64,000 bases of DNA, taken from Ectothiorhodospira sp. BSL-9. Its GTDB lineage: Bacteria > Pseudomonadota > Gammaproteobacteria > Ectothiorhodospirales > Ectothiorhodospiraceae. Below, piece after piece: positions 24,866-33,154 of the stretch. Numbering within the stretch: the stretch's first letter is position 1; every line of letters begins with the position of its first letter. The translations under genes and the position numbers were made by a program. The DNA lies in contig NZ_CP011994.1 in assembly GCF_001632845.1 (NCBI RefSeq), positions 2,738,001 through 2,802,000 on the forward strand, read 5' to 3'. The notes below the pieces were generated by a model, which saw only the letters and a program-made list of their open reading frames with translations, had not been told where the DNA came from and made no database searches.

Positions 24866-25309
24866 CGTATTCCCTCCTGTTCCTCTGCGCCTATCGAGAA
24901 AGTCCTTGCTCGGCCTCTTGCCCGCGCGCGCCCCTTATATCTCGCAATGTAGCCGGGACCCCCATCCCCAAGCCTGACTCATATCAATTCAATCGCCCGC
25001 TTGGGAGCCCAAAGCCAACGGGATTCCGAGAATTTTCGTCTTAAGAACGAGCGCACCAAGGCCCAAGGTCATGGAAAGGGGGGGGGTGCCATGATCCAGG
25101 TCGATGGCGCCGGTCTACAGCCCCACCTTGAAGCTTTCATGTGGGAGATCCTGCCTGCGAACGATTCAGGTCGGGAGGTGCGCGTGAACGCGGACGGCGG
25201 CGCCATGCTGCTGGGGATGGGAGAGTAGGGCCTTGTCCTGATTCCGCCTGCGTTCGTTGACAAGCGTCGCGCCTGTCAATGCCGGGTCGTTGACAAATCC
25301 GTTGACAAA
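24866..25309. other. Intergenic boundary region left of tRNA-Asn
   Basis: No convincing gene is seen. A short frame at 25091-25228 follows a G-run and has no recognisable features. GTTGACAA occurs three times (first at about 25256, then twice close together near 25300), a small direct-repeat cluster next to the tRNA-Asn terminator. This is where an island integrated at the tRNA 3' end would have one junction, but no integrase gene is visible. Confidence 0.4.
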
Positions 25310-25345
25310 CAAAAAAGGGGTTAGGACTCATCATCCTAACCCCTT
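25310..25345 (-). terminator. Rho-independent terminator of tRNA-Asn
   Basis: An 11-bp perfect stem, AGGGGTTAGGA against TCCTAACCCCT, with a 7-base loop, is followed on the minus strand by TTTTTT. It lies just downstream of the tRNA-Asn gene and should end its transcript. Confidence 0.85.
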
Positions 25346-25351
25346 GATTTT

Positions 25352-25427
25352 TGGCTCCCCGGGACGGGCTCGAACCGCCGACCTAGTGATTAACAGTCAC
25401 CCGCTCTACCGACTGAGCTACCGGGGA
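25352..25427 (-). tRNA. tRNA-Asn (anticodon GTT)
   Basis: A 76-nt tRNA including the encoded CCA. The acceptor stem is TCCCCGG paired with CCGGGGA, the D-arm is GCTCAGTCGGTAGAGC, the anticodon loop CTGTTAA has anticodon GTT, and the T-arm holds GGTTCGAGCC. It lies 54 bases downstream of the aminotransferase gene on the same strand and has its own terminator. Its 3' end faces the accessory region, as expected for an island target. Confidence 0.97.
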
Positions 25428-25481
25428 ATTGCTTTGGAAGCCCGGCATATTACGGATGCTGCCGGGCTTCGTCAAGGGGTT

Positions 25482-26666
25482 TTAACCCTCTACTGCACGA
25501 CCAATGCGTTCCACGGCCTGCTTGAGGTTATCCAGGCTGGTGGCGAAGGAAATACGCACGTGGCCTTCGGCGCCGAAGGCGGAACCGGGGACCAGGGCAA
25601 CGCCCACCTTGTCGAGCAGGTGCTCGGCGAATTTCACGTCGCTATCCATGCCCAGCTTCTCCATGGCGCCCTTCACGCTGGGGAAGGAGTAGAAAGTGCC
25701 GTCGGAGGGCAGGCATTCCACGCCCGGGATGGCATTGAGGGCCTCCACCAGGTAGTCGTGGCGGTCCTGGAAGGCCTTGCACATCTCGGCCACGCAGGAC
25801 TGATCGCTGTTCAGGGCCACCTGGGCGGCTTCCTGGGCGATGGACGTGGGGTTGGAGGTGCTCTGGGACTGGATCTTCTTCATGGCCGCGATCAGCGGCT
25901 TGGGGCCACCGGCGTAGCCGATGCGCCAGCCGGTCATGGCATAGGCCTTGGACACACCATTGAGCACGATGGTCTGCTCGTACAGGTCGGGGCAGGCCAT
26001 GAGGATGTTGCAGAAGGGGGCATCGCGGAACATCATGTGCTCGTACATGTCGTCCGTGGCCACCACTACATTGGGATGACGCAGCATCACCTCGCCCAGG
26101 GCGGCCAGTTCCTCGCGGCTGTAAGCCACGCCCGTGGGGTTGGAGGGGCTGTTGATCACCACCAGGCGGGTGCGGGGCGTGATGGCCGCTTCCAGTTGCT
26201 GGGCCGTCATCTTGAAGCCCTGGGACTGGTCGGCGCTGACGATTACCGGCTTGCCGTCGGCCAGCAGCACCATGTCCGGGTAGGACACCCAGTAGGGGGC
26301 GGGGATGATGACTTCGTCGCCCTCGTTCAGCAGGGCCTGGCAGAGGTTGAAGAAACTCTGCTTGCCGCCGCAGGAGACCAGAATCTGATCCGGCTGATAG
26401 CTGTGACCGTTATCGCGCTGGAACTTGTCGATGATGGCCTGCTTCAAACCTGGCGTGCCGTCCACGGCGGTATACTTGGTCTTGCCCTCGCGGATGGCGG
26501 TGATGCCCGCCTCCTTGATGTGATCCGGCGTGTTGAAGTCGGGTTCGCCGGCGCCCAGGCCGATCACGTCGCGTCCTTCGGCCCTCAACTGGGCGGCGAG
26601 GGCGCTGACGGCCAGTGTGGGGGAGGGCTTGATGCGCTGAACGCGGGATGAGAGCTTGATGTCCAA
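25482..26666 (-). CDS. aspC: Aspartate aminotransferase (class I, PLP-dependent)
   Basis: A 394-residue fold-type I aminotransferase that would interconvert aspartate/2-oxoglutarate and oxaloacetate/glutamate in the cytoplasm. Motifs include GLGAGEPDFNTPDHIKEA, INSPSNPTGVAYSREEL and the PLP-lysine region VLNGVSKAYAMTGWRIGYAG, with the arginine motif at VRISFA near the end. The start is taken as TTG 26666, giving the family start LDIKLSSRVQRIKPSPT. Longer upstream frames run into the uvrB promoter region. It is divergent from uvrB. Close relatives also act on aromatic or prephenate substrates. Confidence 0.88.
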   Translation of the reverse strand: MDIKLSSRVQRIKPSPTLAVSALAAQLRAEGRDVIGLGAGEPDFNTPDHIKEAGITAIREGKTKYTAVDGTPGLKQAIIDKFQRDNGHSYQPDQILVSCGGKQSFFNLCQALLNEGDEVIIPAPYWVSYPDMVLLADGKPVIVSADQSQGFKMTAQQLEAAITPRTRLVVINSPSNPTGVAYSREELAALGEVMLRHPNVVVATDDMYEHMMFRDAPFCNILMACPDLYEQTIVLNGVSKAYAMTGWRIGYAGGPKPLIAAMKKIQSQSTSNPTSIAQEAAQVALNSDQSCVAEMCKAFQDRHDYLVEALNAIPGVECLPSDGTFYSFPSVKGAMEKLGMDSDVKFAEHLLDKVGVALVPGSAFGAEGHVRISFATSLDNLKQAVERIGRAVEG

Positions 26667-26742
26667 GGCGGTATCCAGGAATGCTGGTGGATGGAAGACT
26701 CGATCCAAAATAATACTCAAACTGTCCTGATAAGATAAGCCC

Positions 26743-28761
26743 ATGGACCAACCTTTCCACCTTTCCACCCGCTTTGACCCGGCGGGAGACCAGCCCGCCG
26801 CCATTGAAAGCCTGCTGGATGGCCTGGACTCGGGCCTGGCCCATCAAACCCTGCTGGGAGTGACCGGCTCGGGCAAGACCTTCACGATTGCCAACGTGAT
26901 CCAGAAGTCGCAGCGGCCCACCATCATCATGGCGCCCAACAAGACCCTGGCGGCCCAGCTCTATGGCGAGATGAAGGAGTTCTTCCCGGAGAACGCCGTG
27001 GAATACTTCGTCTCCTATTACGACTATTACCAGCCCGAGGCCTATGTGCCGTCGTCGGACACCTTCATCGAGAAGGATTCCTCCATCAACGACCACATCG
27101 AACAGATGCGCCTGTCGGCCACCCGGGCCCTGCTGGAGCGTCGCGATGCCATCATCGTGGCCAGCGTTTCGGCCATTTATGGTCTGGGGGACCCCCGGGC
27201 CTATCTGCAGATGGTGATGCACCTCAAACGGGGGGATGTGATCGATCAGCGGGAGATGCTGCGCCGGCTGGCGGAATTGCAGTACACCCGCAACGATCTG
27301 GAGCTCAAGCGCGGCACCTACCGGGTGCGCGGCGAGGTGATCGACATCCACCCGGCGGAGTCCGAACGCGAGGCCGTGCGGGTTGAGTTGTTCGACGAGG
27401 AGATAGAGCAACTCTCCTATTTCGACCCGCTCACCGGGGAGGTGCTGCGCCGGGTGCCGCGCTTGACCATCTATCCCAAGACCCACTACGCCACGCCCCG
27501 TGAGACCCTGCTCGAAGCCGTGGAGCAGATCAAGGTGGAGCTCCGGGAGCGCCTGGAGGCCTTGCGCCAGTCGGATCAGTTGGTGGAGGCCCAGCGCCTG
27601 GAGCAGCGCACCCGCTTTGATCTGGAGATGATGCTGGAGCTGGGCTACTGCTCCGGGGTCGAGAACTATTCCCGCTATCTTTCGGGCCGCAAGGCGGGGG
27701 AACCGCCGCCGTGTTTTCTGGATTACCTGCCCAAGGATGCCTTGCTGGTGATCGATGAGAGCCATGTCACGGTCCCACAGCTGGGCGCCATGTATAAAGG
27801 CGACCGCTCCCGCAAGGAGACCCTGGTGCAGTATGGCTTCCGCCTGCCTTCGGCCATGGACAATCGTCCCCTGCGTTTCGAGGAATTCGAGGCCCTGGCA
27901 CCCCAGGCCATTTATGTTTCCGCCACGCCCGGGCCCTATGAGCAGAAGATGGCGGGGCAGGTGGTGGAGCAGGTGGTGCGTCCCACCGGACTGGTGGACC
28001 CGGAGGTGGAGGTGCGCCCGGCGACCACGCAGGTGGATGATGTGCTCTCGGAAATCCGGCTGCGCACGGAGGTCAATGAGCGGGTGCTGATCACCACGCT
28101 CACCAAGCGCATGGCCGAGGATCTCACCGAATACCTGAGTGAACACGGCATTCGCGTGCGTTATCTGCATTCCGACATCGATACCGTGGAGCGTGTGGAG
28201 ATCATCCGTGATCTGCGCCTGGGGAAATTCGATGTCCTGGTGGGTATCAACCTGTTGCGTGAGGGCCTGGACATGCCCGAGGTGTCCCTGGTGGCCGTGC
28301 TGGATGCGGACAAGGAAGGCTTCCTGCGGTCCGATCGCTCGTTGATCCAGACCATCGGCCGCGCGGCCCGAAACCTGAACGGCAGGGCGATTCTTTACGC
28401 CGACAGGGTGACGGGCTCCATGCAGCGGGCCATGGACGAGACTGAACGTCGCCGCGAGAAGCAGGTGGCCCATAATCAGGAACACGGCATCACCCCCAAG
28501 GGGGTGGAGAAGCGTATCGCCGACATCATGGAGGGTGCCTATGCCGGTGGCTCCATGGCCGCACCCAAGCGTTACGCCAGGGTGGCGGAGCAGGAGGCGG
28601 AATACGGACGCATGTCACCCAAGGATACTGCCAAGGAGATCAGTCGTTTGGAGAGCCAGATGTTCGAACACGCCCGCAACCTGGAATTTGAGGAGGCGGC
28701 CCGATTGCGGGACCGGATCGAGAAGCTCAGGGACGGCATGCTGGGCGTGGTGGAGGGCTAA
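26743..28761 (+). CDS. uvrB: Excinuclease ABC subunit B
   Basis: A 672-residue UvrB, the DNA-damage-verifying helicase-like subunit of nucleotide excision repair. Walker A is [10 protein letters not shown], the beta-hairpin region is [20 protein letters not shown], helicase motifs include [14 protein letters not shown] and [18 protein letters not shown], and the C-terminal UVR domain is [18 protein letters not shown]. The length matches the E. coli protein. A LexA box was not obvious in the 76-bp gap shared with the aminotransferase gene. Confidence 0.98.
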   Translation: MDQPFHLSTRFDPAGDQPAAIESLLDGLDSGLAHQTLLGVTGSGKTFTIANVIQKSQRPTIIMAPNKTLAAQLYGEMKEFFPENAVEYFVSYYDYYQPEAYVPSSDTFIEKDSSINDHIEQMRLSATRALLERRDAIIVASVSAIYGLGDPRAYLQMVMHLKRGDVIDQREMLRRLAELQYTRNDLELKRGTYRVRGEVIDIHPAESEREAVRVELFDEEIEQLSYFDPLTGEVLRRVPRLTIYPKTHYATPRETLLEAVEQIKVELRERLEALRQSDQLVEAQRLEQRTRFDLEMMLELGYCSGVENYSRYLSGRKAGEPPPCFLDYLPKDALLVIDESHVTVPQLGAMYKGDRSRKETLVQYGFRLPSAMDNRPLRFEEFEALAPQAIYVSATPGPYEQKMAGQVVEQVVRPTGLVDPEVEVRPATTQVDDVLSEIRLRTEVNERVLITTLTKRMAEDLTEYLSEHGIRVRYLHSDIDTVERVEIIRDLRLGKFDVLVGINLLREGLDMPEVSLVAVLDADKEGFLRSDRSLIQTIGRAARNLNGRAILYADRVTGSMQRAMDETERRREKQVAHNQEHGITPKGVEKRIADIMEGAYAGGSMAAPKRYARVAEQEAEYGRMSPKDTAKEISRLESQMFEHARNLEFEEAARLRDRIEKLRDGMLGVVEG

Positions 28762-28764
28762 GGC

Positions 28765-29742
28765 ATGAGCTACCGTTCATGGTGTCTGGCCCTGGGGCTG
28801 TGCCTGATCAATGGACCGTTGCTCGCTATTGAAAGAGCCTGGCCCATTACTGAGGGTATGGATGTGGTGGGTGAACTCAGTCACGCGGAGGCGGCCTACG
28901 AGGACACCCTCATCGATGTGGCTCGTCGTCACCAGGTGGGTTTCGAGGCCATCCGTCGGGCCAATCCCGAGGTCAATACCTGGATCCCCGGGGAGGGCAC
29001 CCGGATCCTGTTGCCACACAAGTTCATCTTGCCCGATGCCCGGAGGCAGGACATCGTGGTCAACCTGCCCGAGATGCGCCTGTACTACTTTCCCCGGGAT
29101 GAGTCCCGGGTGATGAGCTATCCGGTGAGCATTGGTCGCATGGACTGGGGCACGCCGGTGGGCACCCTGGATGTGATTGAAAAGCGGGAAAACCCCAGCT
29201 GGACGCCGCCGGATTCGGTGCGTAAGGCCTATGCCGAGCGGGGCGAGGAACTGCCCCGTGTGGTGCCGCCAGGCCCGGATAACCCCATGGGAGACTATGC
29301 CATCCGCCTGAGTCGACCCAGCTACCTGATACACGGCACCAACTGGTCCACCGGCATTGGCATGCGCTCCACCCATGGCTGCATCCGCATGGACAACGAC
29401 GATATCGGCGAACTGTATTCCCGGGTTTCCCTGGGCACGTCGGTGAATATCGTCAACCAGCCCATCAAGGTGGGCTGGCGGAAGGGGCTTCTCTATCTGG
29501 AAGCCCACCCGCCGCTGGAAGAGCTGGAGGACGATGCCAAGGGCATGGACGAGGCCGTGGCCAAGGTCATGGATGCGGTGGGGGAGCGCGATGCTCGGGT
29601 GGACTGGAGTCGTGTTCGTTCAGCCCTGAACGAAGTATCCGGCGTGCCCCAGGTGGTGGGTTGGGAGGCCGATCAGCCCCTCACCACCAGCACCAGTGCC
29701 ACCAGCAGTGCCAGGGCCGAGCCGCCCGCGGCCGATCCGTAG
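28765..29742 (+). CDS. L,D-transpeptidase (YkuD family) with LysM-like N-terminus
   Basis: A 325-residue exported enzyme. A signal peptide (1-20) precedes a LysM-like segment (TLIDVARRHQVGFEAIRRAN, then PEVNTWIPGEGTRILLP) and a YkuD domain with the catalytic motif HGTNWSTGIGMRSTHGCIRM, in which the Cys of HGC is the nucleophile. It resembles E. coli ErfK/YbiS/YcfS/YnhG, which attach Braun lipoprotein to peptidoglycan or make 3-3 crosslinks. The gene begins three bases after uvrB. Its 3' end overlaps the 3' end of frdD by 70 bases on the opposite strand. Confidence 0.92.
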   Translation: MSYRSWCLALGLCLINGPLLAIERAWPITEGMDVVGELSHAEAAYEDTLIDVARRHQVGFEAIRRANPEVNTWIPGEGTRILLPHKFILPDARRQDIVVNLPEMRLYYFPRDESRVMSYPVSIGRMDWGTPVGTLDVIEKRENPSWTPPDSVRKAYAERGEELPRVVPPGPDNPMGDYAIRLSRPSYLIHGTNWSTGIGMRSTHGCIRMDNDDIGELYSRVSLGTSVNIVNQPIKVGWRKGLLYLEAHPPLEELEDDAKGMDEAVAKVMDAVGERDARVDWSRVRSALNEVSGVPQVVGWEADQPLTTSTSATSSARAEPPAADP

Positions 29743-30038
29743 CAGATCAGCTTGAGCCGCTCGGAGGCGTGCACACCCAGGTCATGAAGGGTGTGCAGGA
29801 TGCGATGGGCTGCATGGAAAAAGAACAGGGCGATGAGTATGGCCAGCCCGAATCCGATCAGCGGATGCCCCAGCAGCCCGCGCATCTGCTCATAGCCCAT
29901 GGCATCGGGGCCGAAACCCATGCCCATGGGCACCAGCAGCCCCACGATCAATACCAGGATGGGCCCCACCAGGGCCGCCAGCATGCCGCCGCCGCCGAAC
30001 AGGGACCAGAAGATGGGTTCATGTGAGCGGGGCTTCAT
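29673..30038 (-). CDS. frdD: Fumarate reductase membrane anchor subunit D
   Basis: A 121-residue, three-helix membrane anchor. It starts MKPRSHEPIFWSLFGGGGML, the FrdD N-terminal signature, and includes GFGLAILIALFFFHAAHRIL with the HAAHR motif. With FrdC it anchors the catalytic FrdAB dimer and binds the quinone. The ATG at 30038 overlaps the frdC stop; AGAGG lies upstream. It is last in the frdABCD operon, and its final 70 bases overlap the L,D-transpeptidase gene tail to tail. Confidence 0.93.
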   Translation of the reverse strand: MKPRSHEPIFWSLFGGGGMLAALVGPILVLIVGLLVPMGMGFGPDAMGYEQMRGLLGHPLIGFGLAILIALFFFHAAHRILHTLHDLGVHASERLKLICYGSAAGGSALALLVALVLVVRG

Positions 30039-30439
30039 TGCAGACCTCTTATGGCAGCGACCAGGATCACCAGGGACACCACACCCCAGGCCCATAGGGC
30101 CACGCGGTTCAGGGTGACATCGGAGAATCCCCGGGGAAACCGGCGCGTTTTTACGGGCGGCACGGTCAATGGCAACACCTTGAACCAGGTCCAGGCGTGG
30201 AACGTGAAGGCGGCCAGTACCACCAGGTGCAGCAACCAGGACAGCGGCGAGAACAGCAGGCCGCGCCAGGCTTCAAAGGCCCCCGGCCCCACGGCCAGGG
30301 TGGCCATGCCTATCAGCAGGAACACCCCGTACAGGGCGATGACCACACTGGTGCCCTCGCGCAGCAGGTAAAACCGGTAACTGGGGCGGCGCAGCCACCA
30401 GCGCTGCATGCCGCGGGTGTAGGTTCTGGGTTGGTTCAT
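30035..30439 (-). CDS. frdC: Fumarate reductase membrane anchor subunit C
   Basis: A 134-residue, three-helix membrane protein with the FrdC opening TYTRGMQRWWLRRPSYRFYL and the conserved REGTSVV. HLVVLAAFTFHAWTWFKVLP carries the histidine-containing second helix. It belongs to the heme-free E. coli type anchor pair. It starts at ATG 30439, overlapping the frdB stop by ATGA, which indicates tight coupling. Confidence 0.93.
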   Translation of the reverse strand: MNQPRTYTRGMQRWWLRRPSYRFYLLREGTSVVIALYGVFLLIGMATLAVGPGAFEAWRGLLFSPLSWLLHLVVLAAFTFHAWTWFKVLPLTVPPVKTRRFPRGFSDVTLNRVALWAWGVVSLVILVAAIRGLQ

Positions 30440-31185
30440 CGGCGCCCCCTCGGCTTGAGAAACCGCAGGAAGTAGTCCTGGGTGCTGGCGATCTTGTTCT
30501 GATTGATGGCCCGGGCCGGGTCCACGTGCTTGGGGCATACCTCCGAGCATTCCCCCACCAGGGTACAGCCCCAGACGCCTTCCTCGGCGTTGATCACTTC
30601 CATGCGCTGTGCCTCGCCTGCATCCCGGGAGTCGGCGTTGTAACGGTGCAGCAATGCCAGGGCTGCCGGGCCGGTGAACGCCTCATTGAGACCGTACTGG
30701 GGACAGGCGGCATAGCACAACAGACAGTTGATGCACTGGGCATAGCCCAGGTAATCCTGGATCTGATCCGGTGTCTGGTTGCGCGGCTGATCACCTGGAT
30801 CGTCATCGGCCGACGGGATCAGGTAGGGGTGCACCGACTCCAGCTTGGCGAGAAAGTCCGTCTGGTCGATGGCCAGATCCCGCAGGATGGGGAAATGGGC
30901 CAACGGCTCCACCCGGATGCGCGCCGGATGGTAGTCCCTCAGAAAGGTCTGGCAACTGAGTACGGGTTCGTTGTTGACCATGCAGCCGCAGCTGCCGCAA
31001 ATGGCCATGCGGCAGGACCAGCGGAAGGTCAGGGTGCCATCCAGGTGATCCTTGATGTACTGCAGGCCCTCAAGCACGGACATCTCCGCCGTGAACGGCA
31101 CCTCGTAGCTCTGGTAGTAAGGGGCCTCGTCGGTCTCCGGATGAAAACGCAGGCATTCAATGACAATGGTGCGGGTCTGGGTCAT
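30436..31185 (-). CDS. frdB: Fumarate reductase iron-sulfur subunit
   Basis: A 249-residue protein carrying all three clusters: 2Fe-2S at CRMAICGSCGCMVNNEPVLSC region (residues about 57-78; first part CRMAICGSCGC), then 4Fe-4S and 3Fe-4S ligands in CINCLLCYAACPQYG and CTLVGECSEVCPKHVDP. It passes electrons from the quinol site in FrdCD to the flavin of FrdA. It starts three bases after the frdA stop. Confidence 0.97.
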   Translation of the reverse strand: MTQTRTIVIECLRFHPETDEAPYYQSYEVPFTAEMSVLEGLQYIKDHLDGTLTFRWSCRMAICGSCGCMVNNEPVLSCQTFLRDYHPARIRVEPLAHFPILRDLAIDQTDFLAKLESVHPYLIPSADDDPGDQPRNQTPDQIQDYLGYAQCINCLLCYAACPQYGLNEAFTGPAALALLHRYNADSRDAGEAQRMEVINAEEGVWGCTLVGECSEVCPKHVDPARAINQNKIASTQDYFLRFLKPRGRR

Positions 31186-31188
31186 GTC

Positions 31189-32964
31189 TTATTCCTCCCG
31201 CGCTGGCTGATCGGGCTGGCTGTCGCGACCATAGATACGCTCACGCGGGCTGGAGCGGGTGATGGTGACGGGTGCATGGGAAATGCGGGGTGGCCCGTCG
31301 CCCTGGTGGTGGGCCAGGGAGTGGCAGAGGAAGTTGTCATCATCGCGTTTTTCGAACCCATCCTGGCGCAAATGCGCGCCCCTTGACTCCTTGCGCGCCA
31401 GGGCCGAATGCGCCATGGCCTCGGCCACCTGGAGGGTGTGGCCCAGTTCGATGGCGGTGAGCCATTCGGTATTGAAGCAGCGCCCCCGGTCATCCAGCTT
31501 CACGCCCCGGTGATAGCGGTCCCGCAGGGCCGACAGGCGTTCGCAGGCCTGCCCCATGCGCTCGGCATCGCGGACGATGCCGACGCCGGACTCCATGATG
31601 TCGTGCATTTCCGCGCGTATCACCGCCACCCGTTCGCCCTCGGTGGTATCGAGCATCTTCAGGTGCCGGGCTTCGGCCTCGTTTGCCTGGGCTTCCAGGT
31701 TGGCGGGCGCGGTGGTGGTCTCCCGGGCCAGTCGTGCCGCCGACTCGCCAGCGGCGCGACCGAAGACCAGCAGCTCGGCCAGCGAGTTGGAGCCCAGCCG
31801 GTTGGCGCCGTGGATGCCCACGCTGGCGCATTCGCCGGCGGCGAACAGGCCTTGCAGCGGGGTGGCACCATTCACGTCGCAGGGTACGCCGCCCATGGTG
31901 TAGTGCACGGCAGGCCGGACGGGGATGGGGCTGTCCACCGGATCGGTGGCGGCGAAGGTGAGTGCCAGTTCACGGATCATGGGCAGGCGTTCCATGATCT
32001 TCTTCTCGCCCAGATGCCGCAGGTCCAGATGCACGGCGCTGCCGTTGGGTGTGTTGATCGTGCGACCGGCCTGATCCTCGTGCCAGAAGGCCTGGGAAAC
32101 CCGGTCGCGGGGGCCCAGTTCCATGGCCCGTGGGCGAGGCCAGGGATCCAGCGGGCCCATGCCGTAGTCCTGCAGATAGCGGTAACCGTCCTTGTTCAGC
32201 AGGATGCCGCCTTCACCGCGGGCCCCCTCGGTGATCAGGATGCCTGAGCCGGGCAGGGCCGTGGGGTGCCATTGCACGAACTCCATGTCCCGCAGGGGAA
32301 CACCCTGGGCATAGGCCATTCCCATGCCCTCACCGGTGACGATGCCGGCATTGGTGTTCTGCCCGAAGACGCGACTGGCCCCACCGGTGGCCAGGATCAC
32401 CGCCTTGCAGCGCAGCAGTACACTCTCGCCGGTGGCGATGTTGAAGGCCAGCACCCCCTGGACCCGCCCATCTTCCACCAGCAGATCCGTGCAGAAGAAT
32501 TCATCAAAGCGCCGGATGGACGGGTACTTGAGCGAGGTCTGGAACAGGGTGTGGAGGATATGGAAACCGGTCTTGTCGGCGGCAAACCAGGTGCGTGGCG
32601 ACTTCATGCCCCCGAAATAGCGCACATTGATGCCGCCATCGTCCTGGCGGCTCCAGGGGCAGCCCCAATGTTCCAGCTGGGTCAGTTCCCGGGTGCACTG
32701 GCCGATGAAGTATTCCACCACATCCTGTTCGCACAGCCAGTCACCGCCGGAAACGGTGTCTTCGAAGTGCTTGTCCAGGGTGTCGTCCGGGTGGATCACC
32801 CCGGCGGCTCCCCCTTCGGCGGCCACGGTGTGGCTGCGCATGGGGACCACCTTGGAGACCAGGGAAATGGTCAGCTCCGGGTCTGACTCAGCGGCCGCGA
32901 TGGCCGCCCGTAGCCCGGCGCCGCCGCCACCGATAATGACCAGATCAGATTCAATCGCATCCAT
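31189..32964 (-). CDS. frdA: Fumarate reductase flavoprotein subunit
   Basis: A 591-residue flavoprotein that reduces fumarate to succinate. The FAD dinucleotide motif is LVIIGGGGAGLRAAIAAAE, the covalent-flavin region is RSHTVAAEGGAAGVI with the flavin-linking His, and the active site includes FVQWHPTALPGSGILITEG and the ARGEGG loop. The ATG at 32964 is preferred; an in-frame TTG three codons upstream is possible. Presence of frdC and frdD makes this fumarate reductase rather than succinate dehydrogenase, implying anaerobic fumarate respiration or redox balancing. Confidence 0.96.
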   Translation of the reverse strand: MDAIESDLVIIGGGGAGLRAAIAAAESDPELTISLVSKVVPMRSHTVAAEGGAAGVIHPDDTLDKHFEDTVSGGDWLCEQDVVEYFIGQCTRELTQLEHWGCPWSRQDDGGINVRYFGGMKSPRTWFAADKTGFHILHTLFQTSLKYPSIRRFDEFFCTDLLVEDGRVQGVLAFNIATGESVLLRCKAVILATGGASRVFGQNTNAGIVTGEGMGMAYAQGVPLRDMEFVQWHPTALPGSGILITEGARGEGGILLNKDGYRYLQDYGMGPLDPWPRPRAMELGPRDRVSQAFWHEDQAGRTINTPNGSAVHLDLRHLGEKKIMERLPMIRELALTFAATDPVDSPIPVRPAVHYTMGGVPCDVNGATPLQGLFAAGECASVGIHGANRLGSNSLAELLVFGRAAGESAARLARETTTAPANLEAQANEAEARHLKMLDTTEGERVAVIRAEMHDIMESGVGIVRDAERMGQACERLSALRDRYHRGVKLDDRGRCFNTEWLTAIELGHTLQVAEAMAHSALARKESRGAHLRQDGFEKRDDDNFLCHSLAHHQGDGPPRISHAPVTITRSSPRERIYGRDSQPDQPAREE

Positions 32965-32993
32965 CCTGCTCAACCTTGTCTCCCGATGAGGGT

Positions 32994-33007
32994 TTGCGTT
33001 AGCGCAA
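32994..33007. promoter_or_regulatory. Palindrome upstream of frdA, CRP/FNR-like geometry
   Basis: TTGCGTTAGCGCAA is a near-perfect palindrome 30 bases upstream of the frdA ATG, with half-sites TTGCG and CGCAA separated by four bases. FNR sites have the same geometry (TTGAT-N4-ATCAA), so a CRP/FNR-family or other dimeric regulator could bind here. The half-site is not the FNR consensus. The site also lies in the gap shared with the divergent J-domain gene. Confidence 0.45.
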
Positions 33008-33154
33008 CATAACTTATCATGCCATTAGAGGATATGTGCCCGCCAAGTTCAAATCCCGGGCCCTGGATGGTCAGGGGTTCGTCCCGGGCGCTCAAGTTGG
33101 CTATGATCTGCGCTGCGCCAGCGCAGCACCATCCACCTTGAGTACCGGGACAGC

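Noticed and set aside
25001-25228. A 75-codon frame next to tRNA-Asn as a possible integrase remnant
   Set aside because: It lacks tyrosine-recombinase motifs (R..HxxR..Y) and begins across a G-run without a clear ribosome-binding site.
26410-28485. Long minus-strand open frame opposite uvrB
   Set aside because: It is antisense of a well-supported uvrB. Long spurious frames are common in GC-rich DNA, and the translation has no family resemblance.
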